This document shows, one piece after another, positions 1 to 6,794 of a DNA stretch of 8,086 nt (the stretch's first letter is position 1; the number at the start of each line of letters is the position of its first letter). The position numbers and the translations under genes are program-made. The notes under the pieces are model-generated. The model worked only from the letters and a program-made list of their open reading frames with translations, made no database searches and was not told where the DNA came from. The stretch spans positions 1 to 8,086 of the forward strand of contig JACCYS010000338.1 in assembly GCA_013696365.1 (NCBI GenBank), written 5' to 3'. Source of the DNA: Nocardioidaceae bacterium (GTDB lineage: Bacteria; Actinomycetota; Actinomycetes; Propionibacteriales; Nocardioidaceae).

Positions 1-1
1 C

Positions 2-313
2 ATCACCACCGTGCTGCAGGTGCTGCTCAACCGCCTCGACCTCGGCATGAACCTGGTCGAGGCCGTCGCAGCACCACGAGCAACCCAGCGGAACACCGGC
101 TCGGTGGTGGCCGAGCAGGACTTCATCGACCTTTACGGTGGCGATCTGTCCGAGTTTGGGCACGCATTCGTTCCGCCCGGTGACCCGGGCACCAGCGGGT
201 CCGAGATCGGTGCTGTGGCAGCGATCGAGTTGCGGCGCAACGGGACGCTGGTCGCCGTCGCCGAGCCGGACCGTCGCGGGGGCGGGGACGCAGCCGTGGT
301 GGAGCCGCGATGA
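2..313 (+). CDS. Gamma-glutamyltransferase, C-terminal end (partial, 5' end outside window)
   Basis: The frame is open from base 2 and ends with TGA at 311-313, giving about 103 residues. Gamma-glutamyltransferases are Ntn-hydrolases that cleave or transfer the gamma-glutamyl group of glutathione and related compounds. They self-process into a large and a small subunit, and this piece would be the end of the small subunit. Family features visible are the helix 'VLLNRLDLGMNLVEAVAAPR', which matches the conserved G-M-(N/D)-x-x-E-A-V-x-A-P-R region, and the terminal 'VAVAEPDRRGGGDAAVV', which resembles the usual C-terminal D-P-R-R-G-G-x-A. The catalytic threonine and any signal peptide lie upstream of the window, so activity cannot be judged. 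The stop overlaps the ATG of the next gene (ATGA), suggesting translational coupling. Family assignment is good; the exact substrate is unknown. Confidence 0.82.
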   Translation: MTTVLQVLLNRLDLGMNLVEAVAAPRATQRNTGSVVAEQDFIDLYGGDLSEFGHAFVPPGDPGTSGSEIGAVAAIELRRNGTLVAVAEPDRRGGGDAAVVEPR

Positions 314-993
314 GCGATCTTCGGCCACGGGTCTGTGTGCTGGACGTCAACGAGACACTGTCTGATCTGTCTCCGCTCGACGAGCGATTCGACAGCATCG
401 GGCTTACCGGGCAGCGTGAAGCCTGGTTCGCCTCGGTGCTGCGCGACGGCTTCGCGCTGTCGATGGTCGGGCAGTCGCCGGTTTTCGCCGACATCGCGGC
501 AGCGCTGCTGCGGGGGCGGTTGGTGGCGTCCGGCGCCAGCGGCGACGTTCTCGACGAGTCCGTGCAGCACGTGCTCGGGGGTTTCCCGGCACTGCCGATG
601 CACCCTGACGTTGCGCCGGGGTTGCGGCGTCTGCACGCGGCGGGGGTGCAGCTGGTGCCTCTGACCAATGGTGCGACCAGGATGTCGGATGCCTTGTTTG
701 AGCAGGCTGACGTGCTCGACCTGTTCGAGCATCGGCTGTCGGTCGAGGACGTAGGGCCGTGGAAGCCGCACCCCGCCCCGTACGCCTACGCCTTGGAGCA
801 GTGCGCGGTGTCGCCGAACGACGCGCTGATGGTCGCCGTGCACCCGTGGGACCTGCAGGGGGCGCACTCGATGGGCCTGCGCACCGCCTGGGTTCGTCGC
901 CAGCCGGGGGAGTGGCCGAGCTTCTTCGCAGAGCCTGCGGTGACCGCGACCGGTGTCGACGACCTCGCGGCGCAGGTCCTCGGCAGCGACTGA
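310..993 (+). CDS. HAD-superfamily hydrolase, haloacid dehalogenase type II-like
   Basis: The protein has 227 residues, the usual length for L-2-haloacid dehalogenase-like HAD proteins. Motif I is 'VLDVNETL' with the nucleophile Asp12 and Thr16. Position +2 is Asn14 rather than the Asp of HAD phosphatases, which fits the dehalogenase-type branch. Motif II is 'VPLTNGA' (Thr119, Asn120). Motif III is Lys152 in 'GPWKPHP'. Motif IV is 'VAVHPWDLQGA' with Asp181. The Ser and Asn that precede this Asp in characterised L-2-haloacid dehalogenases are replaced (Ala176, His178), so true dehalogenase activity is doubtful and the substrate is open. The ATG overlaps the stop of the gamma-glutamyltransferase gene by four bases, so the two are probably cotranscribed. 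The start is the only one compatible with a complete motif I close to the N-terminus. Cytoplasmic; no signal or membrane segment is seen. Confidence 0.85.
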   Translation: MSDLRPRVCVLDVNETLSDLSPLDERFDSIGLTGQREAWFASVLRDGFALSMVGQSPVFADIAAALLRGRLVASGASGDVLDESVQHVLGGFPALPMHPDVAPGLRRLHAAGVQLVPLTNGATRMSDALFEQADVLDLFEHRLSVEDVGPWKPHPAPYAYALEQCAVSPNDALMVAVHPWDLQGAHSMGLRTAWVRRQPGEWPSFFAEPAVTATGVDDLAAQVLGSD

Positions 994-1031
994 CCCCGCG
1001 CTGCTCCGACATCCTCAGCACCATTGATGTC

Positions 1032-1045
1032 TAGGCTGAAGACGA
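1032..1045 (+). promoter_or_regulatory. Candidate -10 element for leaderless dapF transcription
   Basis: TAGGCT at 1032-1037 fits the actinobacterial -10 pattern TANNNT. Its last T is followed by seven bases and then the A of the dapF ATG at 1045, the spacing expected if transcription begins at the start codon itself. No convincing -35 hexamer is seen upstream, and there is no Shine-Dalgarno sequence before the ATG, which supports a leaderless mRNA. Inference from sequence only. Confidence 0.5.
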
Positions 1046-1974
1046 TGAGCAGCGAACTGAACGAGTCGCGCTCGGGCCACGCGACCGGCTGGGCATTCGC
1101 GAAAGGTCACGGCACCGAGAACGATTTCGTGCTGCTGCCCGACCCCGACGGCACCGTGCACGGCCCACTCACGGCGGCAGAATCGATCGCTTGGGTCGCG
1201 GCGCTGTGCGATCGCCGGCGCGGGCTCGGCGCTGACGGGGTCATCCGGGTGGTCCGCGCCGAGTCGCTGGCGACAGTCCACGGCGTGCAGGCGGCGAGGC
1301 GGGCGGTCGACGACGGCGCGCAGTGGTTTATGGACTACCGCAACGCCGACGGGTCCACCAGCGAGATGTGCGGAAACGGCATCCGGGTGCTGGCGCAGTG
1401 GCTCGCTGAGGAGGGCCTCCTCGATGTTGTCGGCTCACCCGAGCCGGGCCAAGCCACCCCGATCGGCACCCGGACCGGCACGCTGAGGGTATGCGGCGAG
1501 CCGGACGGCCGGTGGAGCGTAGACATGGGGCCCGCCAACAGTCTGCCGGACAGTGTGGTCACAGCGAGCGAGCGCACCTGGCCGGCGATCGGAGTCCGCA
1601 CCGGAAATCCGCATGCCGTGGTTCAGGTCGCCGACGTTGCCGATGCCGGGACCTTGACCGAACCGCCGACGTACGACACCGACGTCTACCCCGACGGTGC
1701 CAACGTCGAGTTCGTGGCCGCGGTGGGGGAGCAACACGTCCGCATGCGGGTGTACGAGCGGGGCTCCGGCGAAACCAGCTCATGCGGCACCGGAGCCTGC
1801 GCAGCGGCGGTGCTCGCCGAGCGGCTCGCAGACACCCCGCCGCGGCCGTCCACCTACCGGGTCGATGTGCCGGGGGGCCGGCTCGACGTGACGCTTCGCC
1901 CGGACGGGCACGCGGTGCTCACCGGCCCCGCCGAGATAGTCGCCCGGGGCACGATGTCGTGGTCTCAGCGGTGA
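1045..1974 (+). CDS. dapF: Diaminopimelate epimerase
   Basis: DapF is a PLP-independent racemase that converts LL-diaminopimelate to meso-diaminopimelate, the precursor of lysine and of the peptidoglycan cross-bridge. The protein has 309 residues from the ATG at 1045, slightly longer than the roughly 275-300 usual for the family. Both catalytic cysteines are present: Cys109 in 'ADGSTSEMCGNGIRV' and Cys247 in 'GSGETSSCGTGA'. Other family features are Asn26 in 'GHGTENDF', 'RTGNPHAVV' (Asn188, His190), 'GANVEFV', and 'YERGSGE' with Glu239. A short Ala/Arg-rich stretch at about residues 73-93, before 'WFMDYRN', adds part of the extra length. In-frame TTG (1024) and ATG (1027) lie upstream, but they would place the -10-like TAGGCT inside the coding region and add no conserved residues, so I prefer 1045. 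The order dapF then hflX is also found in Mycobacterium tuberculosis. Confidence 0.97.
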   Translation: MSSELNESRSGHATGWAFAKGHGTENDFVLLPDPDGTVHGPLTAAESIAWVAALCDRRRGLGADGVIRVVRAESLATVHGVQAARRAVDDGAQWFMDYRNADGSTSEMCGNGIRVLAQWLAEEGLLDVVGSPEPGQATPIGTRTGTLRVCGEPDGRWSVDMGPANSLPDSVVTASERTWPAIGVRTGNPHAVVQVADVADAGTLTEPPTYDTDVYPDGANVEFVAAVGEQHVRMRVYERGSGETSSCGTGACAAAVLAERLADTPPRPSTYRVDVPGGRLDVTLRPDGHAVLTGPAEIVARGTMSWSQR

Positions 1975-2004
1975 GCGTGTCGGCGCGAGCAGAAACTCAG
2001 GTGT

Positions 2005-2026
2005 CTGCCACCGCGGGCCGTGGCAG
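2005..2026 (+). terminator. Hairpin downstream of dapF, possible terminator or attenuator
   Basis: CTGCCAC (2005-2011) and GTGGCAG (2020-2026) form a perfect 7-bp stem with an 8-base GC-rich loop, starting 30 bases after the dapF stop. No T-run follows, so termination is uncertain. It may simply attenuate read-through into hflX. Confidence 0.35.
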
Positions 2027-2091
2027 CATCGGTGTGCAGGAGGATGGCGCCGCGGAACACCCGCCCTGCCGTCAACGTTGAGATGAGGCAT

Positions 2092-3582
2092 ATGACTAGC
2101 GCCTACCCGTACGGTCCCGACGACGCGGACGACGACGTTGCCGTCGTGATCGAGCCCGCTGACACCGCGGCCGAGCCGCTGACTGCGCCGGACGGTGACG
2201 GGCTCGACCTGGAGGATCGTCAGGCGTTGCGGCGGGTCGCCAGCCTGTCCACCGAGCTCGAAGACATCTCCGAGGTCGAGTACCGCCAACTGCGCCTCGA
2301 GCGGGTGGTACTCGTAGGGGTGTGGGCAGGGGCAGACGTCGGTGGCGCGGAAAACTCGCTGGCCGAGCTGAAGTTGCTGGCCGAGACCGCCGGTTCGCAG
2401 GTGCTGGAGGCGCTGCTGCAGCGCCGGCAGCGCCCGGACCCGGCCACCTACATCGGGAGCGGCAAGGTCGAGATGCTGCGCGAGGCCGTACAGGCCACCG
2501 GCGCCGACACGGTGATCTGCGACGGTGAGCTGACCCCCAGCCAGTTGCGCAACCTCGAGGACCGGGTCAAGGTCAAGGTGGTCGACCGCACCGCTTTGAT
2601 CCTCGACATCTTCGCCCAGCACGCCAAGTCGGCCGAGGGCAAGGCCCAGGTCGAGCTGGCGCAGCTGCAGTACATGACCCAACGCCTGCGCGGATGGGGT
2701 GGCAACCTGTCGCGTCAAGCGGGCGGTCGGGTGGGTATGCAAGGCGGCGGGATCGGCGGTCGCGGACCGGGCGAGACCAAAATCGAGACCGACCGGCGCC
2801 GGATCAAGACCAAGATCGCCAAGCTGCGCCAGTCGCTGAAGGTCATGCGCACGACGCGCGACACCAAGCGGGCCGAGCGGCAGCGCCGCGAGGTGCCGGC
2901 GGTGAGCATCGCCGGCTACACCAACGCCGGCAAGTCGTCGCTGCTCAACCGCGTGACCGGTGCCGGCGTCCTCGTTGAGGATGCCCTGTTTGCGACCCTC
3001 GACCCGACCACGAGGCGCAGCCAGACCTCCGACGGGCGGGTCTATACGTTGTCGGACACCGTCGGGTTCGTCCGCCACCTGCCACACCAGCTGATCGAGG
3101 CGTTCCGCTCCACGCTGGAAGAGGTGGCCGACTCCGACCTGGTGCTGCACGTCGTCGACGGCTCCCACCCGGACCCGGAGGGGCAGCTGGCTGCGGTACG
3201 GGAGGTGCTGGCCGCCATCGGCGCCGACCAGGTGCCCGAGATCGTGGTGATCAACAAGTCTGATGCCGCCGATGCGATGGTGCTGGCCCGGCTGCGCGCG
3301 CGGGAGCCGCATGCGGTGGTGTGCTCGGCCCGCACCGGTGCCGGCATCGACGACGTGTTGGCCGCGATCGAGCAGGACCTGCCGCGCCCCCAGGTCGAGG
3401 TGCGGGTGCTGCTGCCGTACGAGCGCGGGGACCTGCTGCACCAGGTACACACCCACGGTGAGGTGCTGGCGCTCGAGCACACCGGTGACGGGACTGCGTT
3501 GACGGCCCGTGTGCACGCCGGGCTGGCGGGCGCGTTGGAGCAGTACGCCAGCCCACAAGCGAGCCCGGCCGCCACCGCCTAG
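2092..3582 (+). CDS. hflX: Ribosome-associated GTPase HflX
   Basis: HflX is a translation-factor-class GTPase that binds 50S and 70S ribosomes and splits stalled or hibernating ribosomes under stress. In mycobacteria it has been linked to ribosome hibernation and to macrolide tolerance. From ATG 2092 the protein has 496 residues, close to the mycobacterial homologue. The N-terminal HflX domain carries 'YIGSGKVEML' (Gly122 onward). The connecting segment has the hallmark 'GPGETKIETDRRR' from Gly225. The G domain shows G1 'GYTNAGKSS' (275-283, Lys281), G3 'DTVGF' (322-326), G4 'NKSD' (388-391) and G5 'SARTG' (412-416). An Asp-rich N-terminal tail and a C-terminal extension flank this core. The start is uncertain: in-frame GTG 2020, ATG 2044 and ATG 2083 also exist. 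I chose 2092 because GAGG lies just before it (2085-2088) and the length fits the family. Confidence 0.96.
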   Translation: MTSAYPYGPDDADDDVAVVIEPADTAAEPLTAPDGDGLDLEDRQALRRVASLSTELEDISEVEYRQLRLERVVLVGVWAGADVGGAENSLAELKLLAETAGSQVLEALLQRRQRPDPATYIGSGKVEMLREAVQATGADTVICDGELTPSQLRNLEDRVKVKVVDRTALILDIFAQHAKSAEGKAQVELAQLQYMTQRLRGWGGNLSRQAGGRVGMQGGGIGGRGPGETKIETDRRRIKTKIAKLRQSLKVMRTTRDTKRAERQRREVPAVSIAGYTNAGKSSLLNRVTGAGVLVEDALFATLDPTTRRSQTSDGRVYTLSDTVGFVRHLPHQLIEAFRSTLEEVADSDLVLHVVDGSHPDPEGQLAAVREVLAAIGADQVPEIVVINKSDAADAMVLARLRAREPHAVVCSARTGAGIDDVLAAIEQDLPRPQVEVRVLLPYERGDLLHQVHTHGEVLALEHTGDGTALTARVHAGLAGALEQYASPQASPAATA

Positions 3583-3599
3583 CGGCTGCGCAGCAGAAC

Positions 3600-3630
3600 G
3601 CTCGCCGGCCTGTGGACAGCCCGGGCGAGC
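3600..3630 (+). terminator. Long hairpin after hflX, probable terminator without a T-tract
   Basis: GCTCGCC (3600-3606) pairs with GGCGAGC (3624-3630). Two more G-C pairs continue inward past a one-base bulge, and an inner CTG/CAG stem closes a tight loop. It begins 17 bases after the hflX stop and ends before the candidate helicase promoter. No T-run follows, as in many high-GC actinobacterial terminators. Its position between two same-strand genes suggests it separates their transcripts. Confidence 0.5.
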
Positions 3631-3646
3631 CAGGCCATCAGGCGGA

Positions 3647-3659
3647 TAGCGTGCCGGTG
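3647..3659 (+). promoter_or_regulatory. Candidate -10 element for the leaderless helicase transcript
   Basis: TAGCGT at 3647-3652 fits TANNNT and sits six bases before the GTG at 3659, the same geometry as upstream of dapF. No Shine-Dalgarno sequence precedes this GTG and no -35 is obvious. This suggests transcription starts at the GTG itself. No SOS-box-like palindrome is seen between hflX and this gene. Confidence 0.45.
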
Positions 3660-5806
3660 TGCCCGCCGACATCGACGCCCCCGCTGCGGTCAGTCGTGTG
3701 TTGCAGGCGGTGGTGGCTTCGATCGGCGGATCGCACCGTCCTGGGCAGCTGCAGATGGCCGAGGCGGTGACGGCGGCCCTGCGCGACCACGAGCACCTGC
3801 TCGTGCAGGCCGGCACCGGCACCGGCAAGTCCTTGGCCTACCTGGTGCCCGCGCTGCTGCACCACAGACCGGTGGTGGTCGCCACCGCAACGCTGGCGCT
3901 GCAGCACCAGTTGGTGCAGCGTGACCTGCCCGCGCTCGTCGCCGGCTCGTCGACCGAGTTGGGTGATAGCGAGGGCGAGGGCGGCGACGCTGCGCCCGGG
4001 GGGCGGATCCCCTACGCCGTGCTGAAGGGCCGCAGCAACTTCGCCTGTCTGCACCGGGTGCGCGAGGGCACGCCGGACGACACCGGTGCCCTGATCGAGG
4101 TGCCCAAGGGCACCCTCGGTGGTGAGGTGGTGGCGTTGCGCGAGTGGGCGGAGCAGCAGGCCGACAGCACCGGCCCCGGTGACCGGGACACCGCGCCGCC
4201 GCACACCGACAAGGCGTGGGCACAGGTGTCCGTACACGCCCGCGAGTGTCTGGGTGCCCAGCGCTGCCCGTACGCCGGCGAGTGCTTTGCCGAGCGCTCG
4301 CGCGAGCGCGCCATGCAGGCCCAGGTCGTGGTCACCAACCATGCCCTGCTCGCCATCGACGCGATTGATCGGGTGCCGATGTTGCCCGAGCACGACGCCG
4401 TGGTCATCGATGAGGCGCATGAGCTGGTTGCTCGGGTGACGCAGGCGTCGACCAAGGAACTGTCCGGCGCGATGGTCGACCGAGCGGCTGGCAGGGTGCG
4501 CGCCGGTGCGCGCGCCACCGGCAGCGACGACGGCGCACAGGCCGCCAGCGACCTGGCCGACGCCGGTGACGCCCTGCGTGACCTCGTCGCCGAGATGCCC
4601 GGCGGCAGGCTGGATCGTTTCCCCGCTGCCCTGGTCGACGCCCTGACCTCGGTGCGTGAGGCAGCCCGTGCCGCCCTGTCCGCCTTCGGCAGCCCGTCCG
4701 GCGGCGAAGCGGGCGACTCCGATGCCACCCGTCAGCAGGCGCGGGCCGCTGCTGAGGAGGTCCGCAGCGTTGCCGATCGGATGGCGTTGGCGTCGGCCAG
4801 CGACGTGCTCTGGGTCGTCGAGCGGGACCGTGCCCGTGGCGGCAACGAACTGCGGATCGCTCCGCTCGACGTCTCGCACTCGTTGCGGGAGCGGCTCTTC
4901 GGCCGCACCACGGTGGTTCTCACCAGCGCTACCTTGCAGCTCGGCGGCGAGTTCGAGCCGCTTGCCGCCTCGGTAGGCCTACGCCGAGATGAGCGGCTGG
5001 ACGCTCACGCTGACTCCACCAGCGTGGACGTGGCCGCGGCAGCGGATACCCCGGGTGCGCCGGGCGCGCCAGCGAGTCCGAAACCCGCGGCCGATGATGA
5101 CAGCGATCTGCCCTGGGCGGATGCCGTCGAGCCGGTTTCGTGGCGTGCGCTCGACGTGGGCTCCCCGTTCGACTACCGACGGCAGGCCATCCTTTACGTC
5201 GCCAAGCACCTTCCCACTCCGGGCCGCGACGGCCTTGTCGGCGACCAGCTCGACGAGATCACTGCCCTGGTCGCAGCGGCAGGAGGTCACACCCTCGGCT
5301 TGTTCTCCTCTCGACGCGGCGCGCAGACAGCCGCTGAGCACGTACGCGGACAGTTGCCGAACCTCGAGGTGTGGTGTCAAGGTGACGCGCAACTGTCTGA
5401 GCTGACCCGTCGGTTCGTCGATGAGGAGCGGTCCTGCCTGTTCGGGACTCTCAGTCTGTGGCAGGGAATGGACCTCCCCGGTCGCACCTGCCAGCTGGTG
5501 ATCATCGACCGGGTGCCGTTCCCGCGGCCCGACGACCCACTGATGGGGGCACGTCAACGGGCCGTGGAACGGCACGGCGGCAACGGGTTCATGGCGGTCG
5601 CAGCCACCCACGCAGCTCTGCTGCTTGCGCAGGGCTCCGGCCGCCTGGTGCGCCGAGACGACGACCGCGGGGTCGTCGCAGTGCTTGACCCGCGGCTGGT
5701 CACCGCCCGCTACGGCCGCTTCCTGGCTGCCTCGCTGCCACCGATGTGGAGAACCACCGACCGGGAGCTGGTGCTGGGCGCATTGCGTCGACTGGCCGCT
5801 AACTGA
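3659..5806 (+). CDS. ATP-dependent DNA helicase, XPD/DinG family with Fe-S cysteines
   Basis: The protein has 715 residues and belongs to superfamily 2 XPD/DinG-type helicases, which unwind DNA 5' to 3' and act on R-loops, G-quadruplexes or stalled forks. Walker A is 'AGTGTGKS' (51-58, Lys57). The Walker B box is 'VVIDEAHEL' with DEAH at 251-254. Four cysteines (130, 197, 203, 209) lie between these motifs, spaced much like the four that hold the 4Fe-4S cluster in E. coli DinG. C-terminal motifs are 'SLWQGMDLPG' and motif VI 'QGSGRLVRR' (658-666). No N-terminal exonuclease domain is present, so it resembles E. coli DinG/YoaA rather than Bacillus DinG. A low-complexity Ala/Pro/Asp stretch near residues 455-490 precedes 'PVSWRALDVGSPFDY' and is probably a loop. 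The GTG start leaves a normal N-terminus before the Q-motif-like 'HRPGQLQMAEAV'. It is convergent with lexA, as in Streptomyces, but no SOS box precedes it. Confidence 0.93.
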   Translation: MPADIDAPAAVSRVLQAVVASIGGSHRPGQLQMAEAVTAALRDHEHLLVQAGTGTGKSLAYLVPALLHHRPVVVATATLALQHQLVQRDLPALVAGSSTELGDSEGEGGDAAPGGRIPYAVLKGRSNFACLHRVREGTPDDTGALIEVPKGTLGGEVVALREWAEQQADSTGPGDRDTAPPHTDKAWAQVSVHARECLGAQRCPYAGECFAERSRERAMQAQVVVTNHALLAIDAIDRVPMLPEHDAVVIDEAHELVARVTQASTKELSGAMVDRAAGRVRAGARATGSDDGAQAASDLADAGDALRDLVAEMPGGRLDRFPAALVDALTSVREAARAALSAFGSPSGGEAGDSDATRQQARAAAEEVRSVADRMALASASDVLWVVERDRARGGNELRIAPLDVSHSLRERLFGRTTVVLTSATLQLGGEFEPLAASVGLRRDERLDAHADSTSVDVAAAADTPGAPGAPASPKPAADDDSDLPWADAVEPVSWRALDVGSPFDYRRQAILYVAKHLPTPGRDGLVGDQLDEITALVAAAGGHTLGLFSSRRGAQTAAEHVRGQLPNLEVWCQGDAQLSELTRRFVDEERSCLFGTLSLWQGMDLPGRTCQLVIIDRVPFPRPDDPLMGARQRAVERHGGNGFMAVAATHAALLLAQGSGRLVRRDDDRGVVAVLDPRLVTARYGRFLAASLPPMWRTTDRELVLGALRRLAAN

Positions 5807-5807
5807 C

Positions 5808-5840
5808 AGTGCCCAGCACTCGACTGGCTACCTACTAGCC
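5808..5840. terminator. Pair of short hairpins between convergent helicase gene and lexA
   Basis: The 36-base gap between the two stop codons holds two inverted repeats. AGTGC/GCACT spans 5808-5820 with a 3-base loop. GGCTA/TAGCC spans 5826-5840 with a 5-base loop. Both could form in transcripts from either strand, so the gap may act as a compact bidirectional terminator. Stems are only 5 bp and no T-run is seen, so confidence is modest. Confidence 0.35.
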
Positions 5841-5842
5841 CG

Positions 5843-6592
5843 TCAGACCCGGCGCAGCACCGCCACCACCTTGCCGAGGATCGAGGCATCCGTGCCGTCG
5901 ATCGGCTCGTATGCCGGGTTGTGCGGCATCAGCCACGCCCTGCCCTCTCGCCGGCGCAGCGTCTTGACCGTCGCCTCGTCGTCGAGCAGCGCAGCGACGA
6001 TCTCACCGTTCTCGGCATCGGGCTGCTGCCGGACGACGACGAAGTCACCGTCACAGATCGCCGCATCGACCATCGAGTCACCGCGGACCTGCAGCATGAA
6101 CAGGGTCCCGTCACCGACCAGCTGGCGCGGCAGCGGCATCACCTCTTCAACCCGCTCCTCGGCGAGGATCGGACCGCCGGCAGCAATGTGACCGACCACA
6201 GGGACGTACGTGGCGGCCGGTCTGGCCTCGTTGCTGCTCTCTGCAGCCCGGTCGACCGCCGCCCGGTCAATCGTCGATGGGGCTGGCGCCGCGACGGTGG
6301 CCGGGGTCGAGTCGGTGGCCGGGATCAGCACCTCAAGTGCGCGGGGGCGGTGTGGGTCACGCCGCAGAAAGCCTTTCGACTCCAGGGTCTTGAGCTGGTG
6401 GGCGACGGAGCTCGAGCTGGTCAGCCCGACCTGCTCGCCGATCTCGCGGACACTCGGTGGATATCCGCGCAGTTGCAGGGCCGCACGGATGACTTCGAGC
6501 ACCCGCCGTTGCCGAGGGGTCAGCCCGGCTGCGTCCGCCGGGCCGTCCGGCAGCTCGGCCACCTTCGCTGCACTGCGCTGCTTGCCTGCCAT
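5843..6592 (-). CDS. lexA: SOS response repressor LexA
   Basis: LexA represses DNA-damage genes by binding SOS boxes, and it cleaves itself when RecA-ssDNA filaments form. The protein has 249 residues from the ATG at 6592. The N-terminal winged helix-turn-helix spans about residues 24-90 ('LTPRQRRVLEVI', 'GYPPSVREIGEQVGL', 'SSSVAHQLKTLESKGFLRR'). The C-terminal S24 peptidase fold has the cleavage site Ala138-Gly139 in 'VGHIAAGGPI', nucleophile Ser173 in 'VRGDSMVDA' and general base Lys210 in 'ATVKTL'. The spacings 139 to 173 and 173 to 210 equal those of E. coli LexA (85, 119, 156). An Ala/Pro-rich linker of about 40 residues joins the domains, explaining the length over E. coli's 202. The start is supported by GGTGAGG (6607-6601) eight bases upstream. 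The frame stays open further upstream, but that part lies beyond the predicted transcription start. A single SOS box overlaps its promoter, consistent with autoregulation. Confidence 0.98.
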   Translation of the reverse strand: MAGKQRSAAKVAELPDGPADAAGLTPRQRRVLEVIRAALQLRGYPPSVREIGEQVGLTSSSSVAHQLKTLESKGFLRRDPHRPRALEVLIPATDSTPATVAAPAPSTIDRAAVDRAAESSNEARPAATYVPVVGHIAAGGPILAEERVEEVMPLPRQLVGDGTLFMLQVRGDSMVDAAICDGDFVVVRQQPDAENGEIVAALLDDEATVKTLRRREGRAWLMPHNPAYEPIDGTDASILGKVVAVLRRV

Positions 6593-6635
6593 GCCTGCCG
6601 CCTCACCGGTCCTGCCCGGGACGACCCCCGGGTGT

Positions 6636-6672
6636 TGATCGAAGATTAGTGCGAGCAATGTCCGGGGATCAA
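6636..6672 (-). promoter_or_regulatory. lexA promoter
   Basis: On the minus strand a -35 TTGATC (6672-6667) is followed by an 18-base spacer and a -10 TAATCT (6648-6643). Transcription would begin near 6636, leaving a leader of about 44 bases with a Shine-Dalgarno sequence before the lexA ATG at 6592. The -35 overlaps the SOS box half-site, so LexA binding should block RNA polymerase. Confidence 0.65.
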
Positions 6673-6684
6673 ACACCTGTTCGA
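6669..6684. promoter_or_regulatory. SOS box (LexA operator) upstream of lexA
   Basis: TCAAACACCTGTTCGA matches the Gram-positive/actinobacterial SOS consensus TCGAAC-N4-GTTCGA with one mismatch. It overlaps the -35 of the lexA promoter. It also lies 110 bases upstream of the divergent membrane-protein gene, so it could influence that gene too, but no clear promoter of that gene overlaps it. Confidence 0.88.
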
Positions 6685-6794
6685 ATGGCGTGTCGCGCCC
6701 AGTGTGCCGCAGGGCGCACGTTGTGTCTGAGCGGAGTTGCCGTGGGTACGCGACAATGGGGTAACCCACTCGTCGATCATTCGGAGGCCAACAG

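Noticed and set aside
133..867. Minus-strand frames opposite the gamma-glutamyltransferase and HAD genes
   Set aside because: They lack domains and oppose conserved HAD motifs.
1780..3828. Long open frame on the minus strand (about 680 codons) opposite dapF and hflX
   Set aside because: It lies antisense to two unmistakable genes, has no recognisable domain, and is Gln/His/Gly/Arg-rich as expected for a shadow frame in high-GC DNA.
3638..4879. Minus-strand open frame of about 410 codons opposite the helicase
   Set aside because: It is antisense to conserved helicase motifs, low in family-like content and without a plausible start signal.
5921..6649. Plus-strand open frame opposite lexA
   Set aside because: It is a mirror of lexA codons; lexA is certain from its catalytic residues and spacing.
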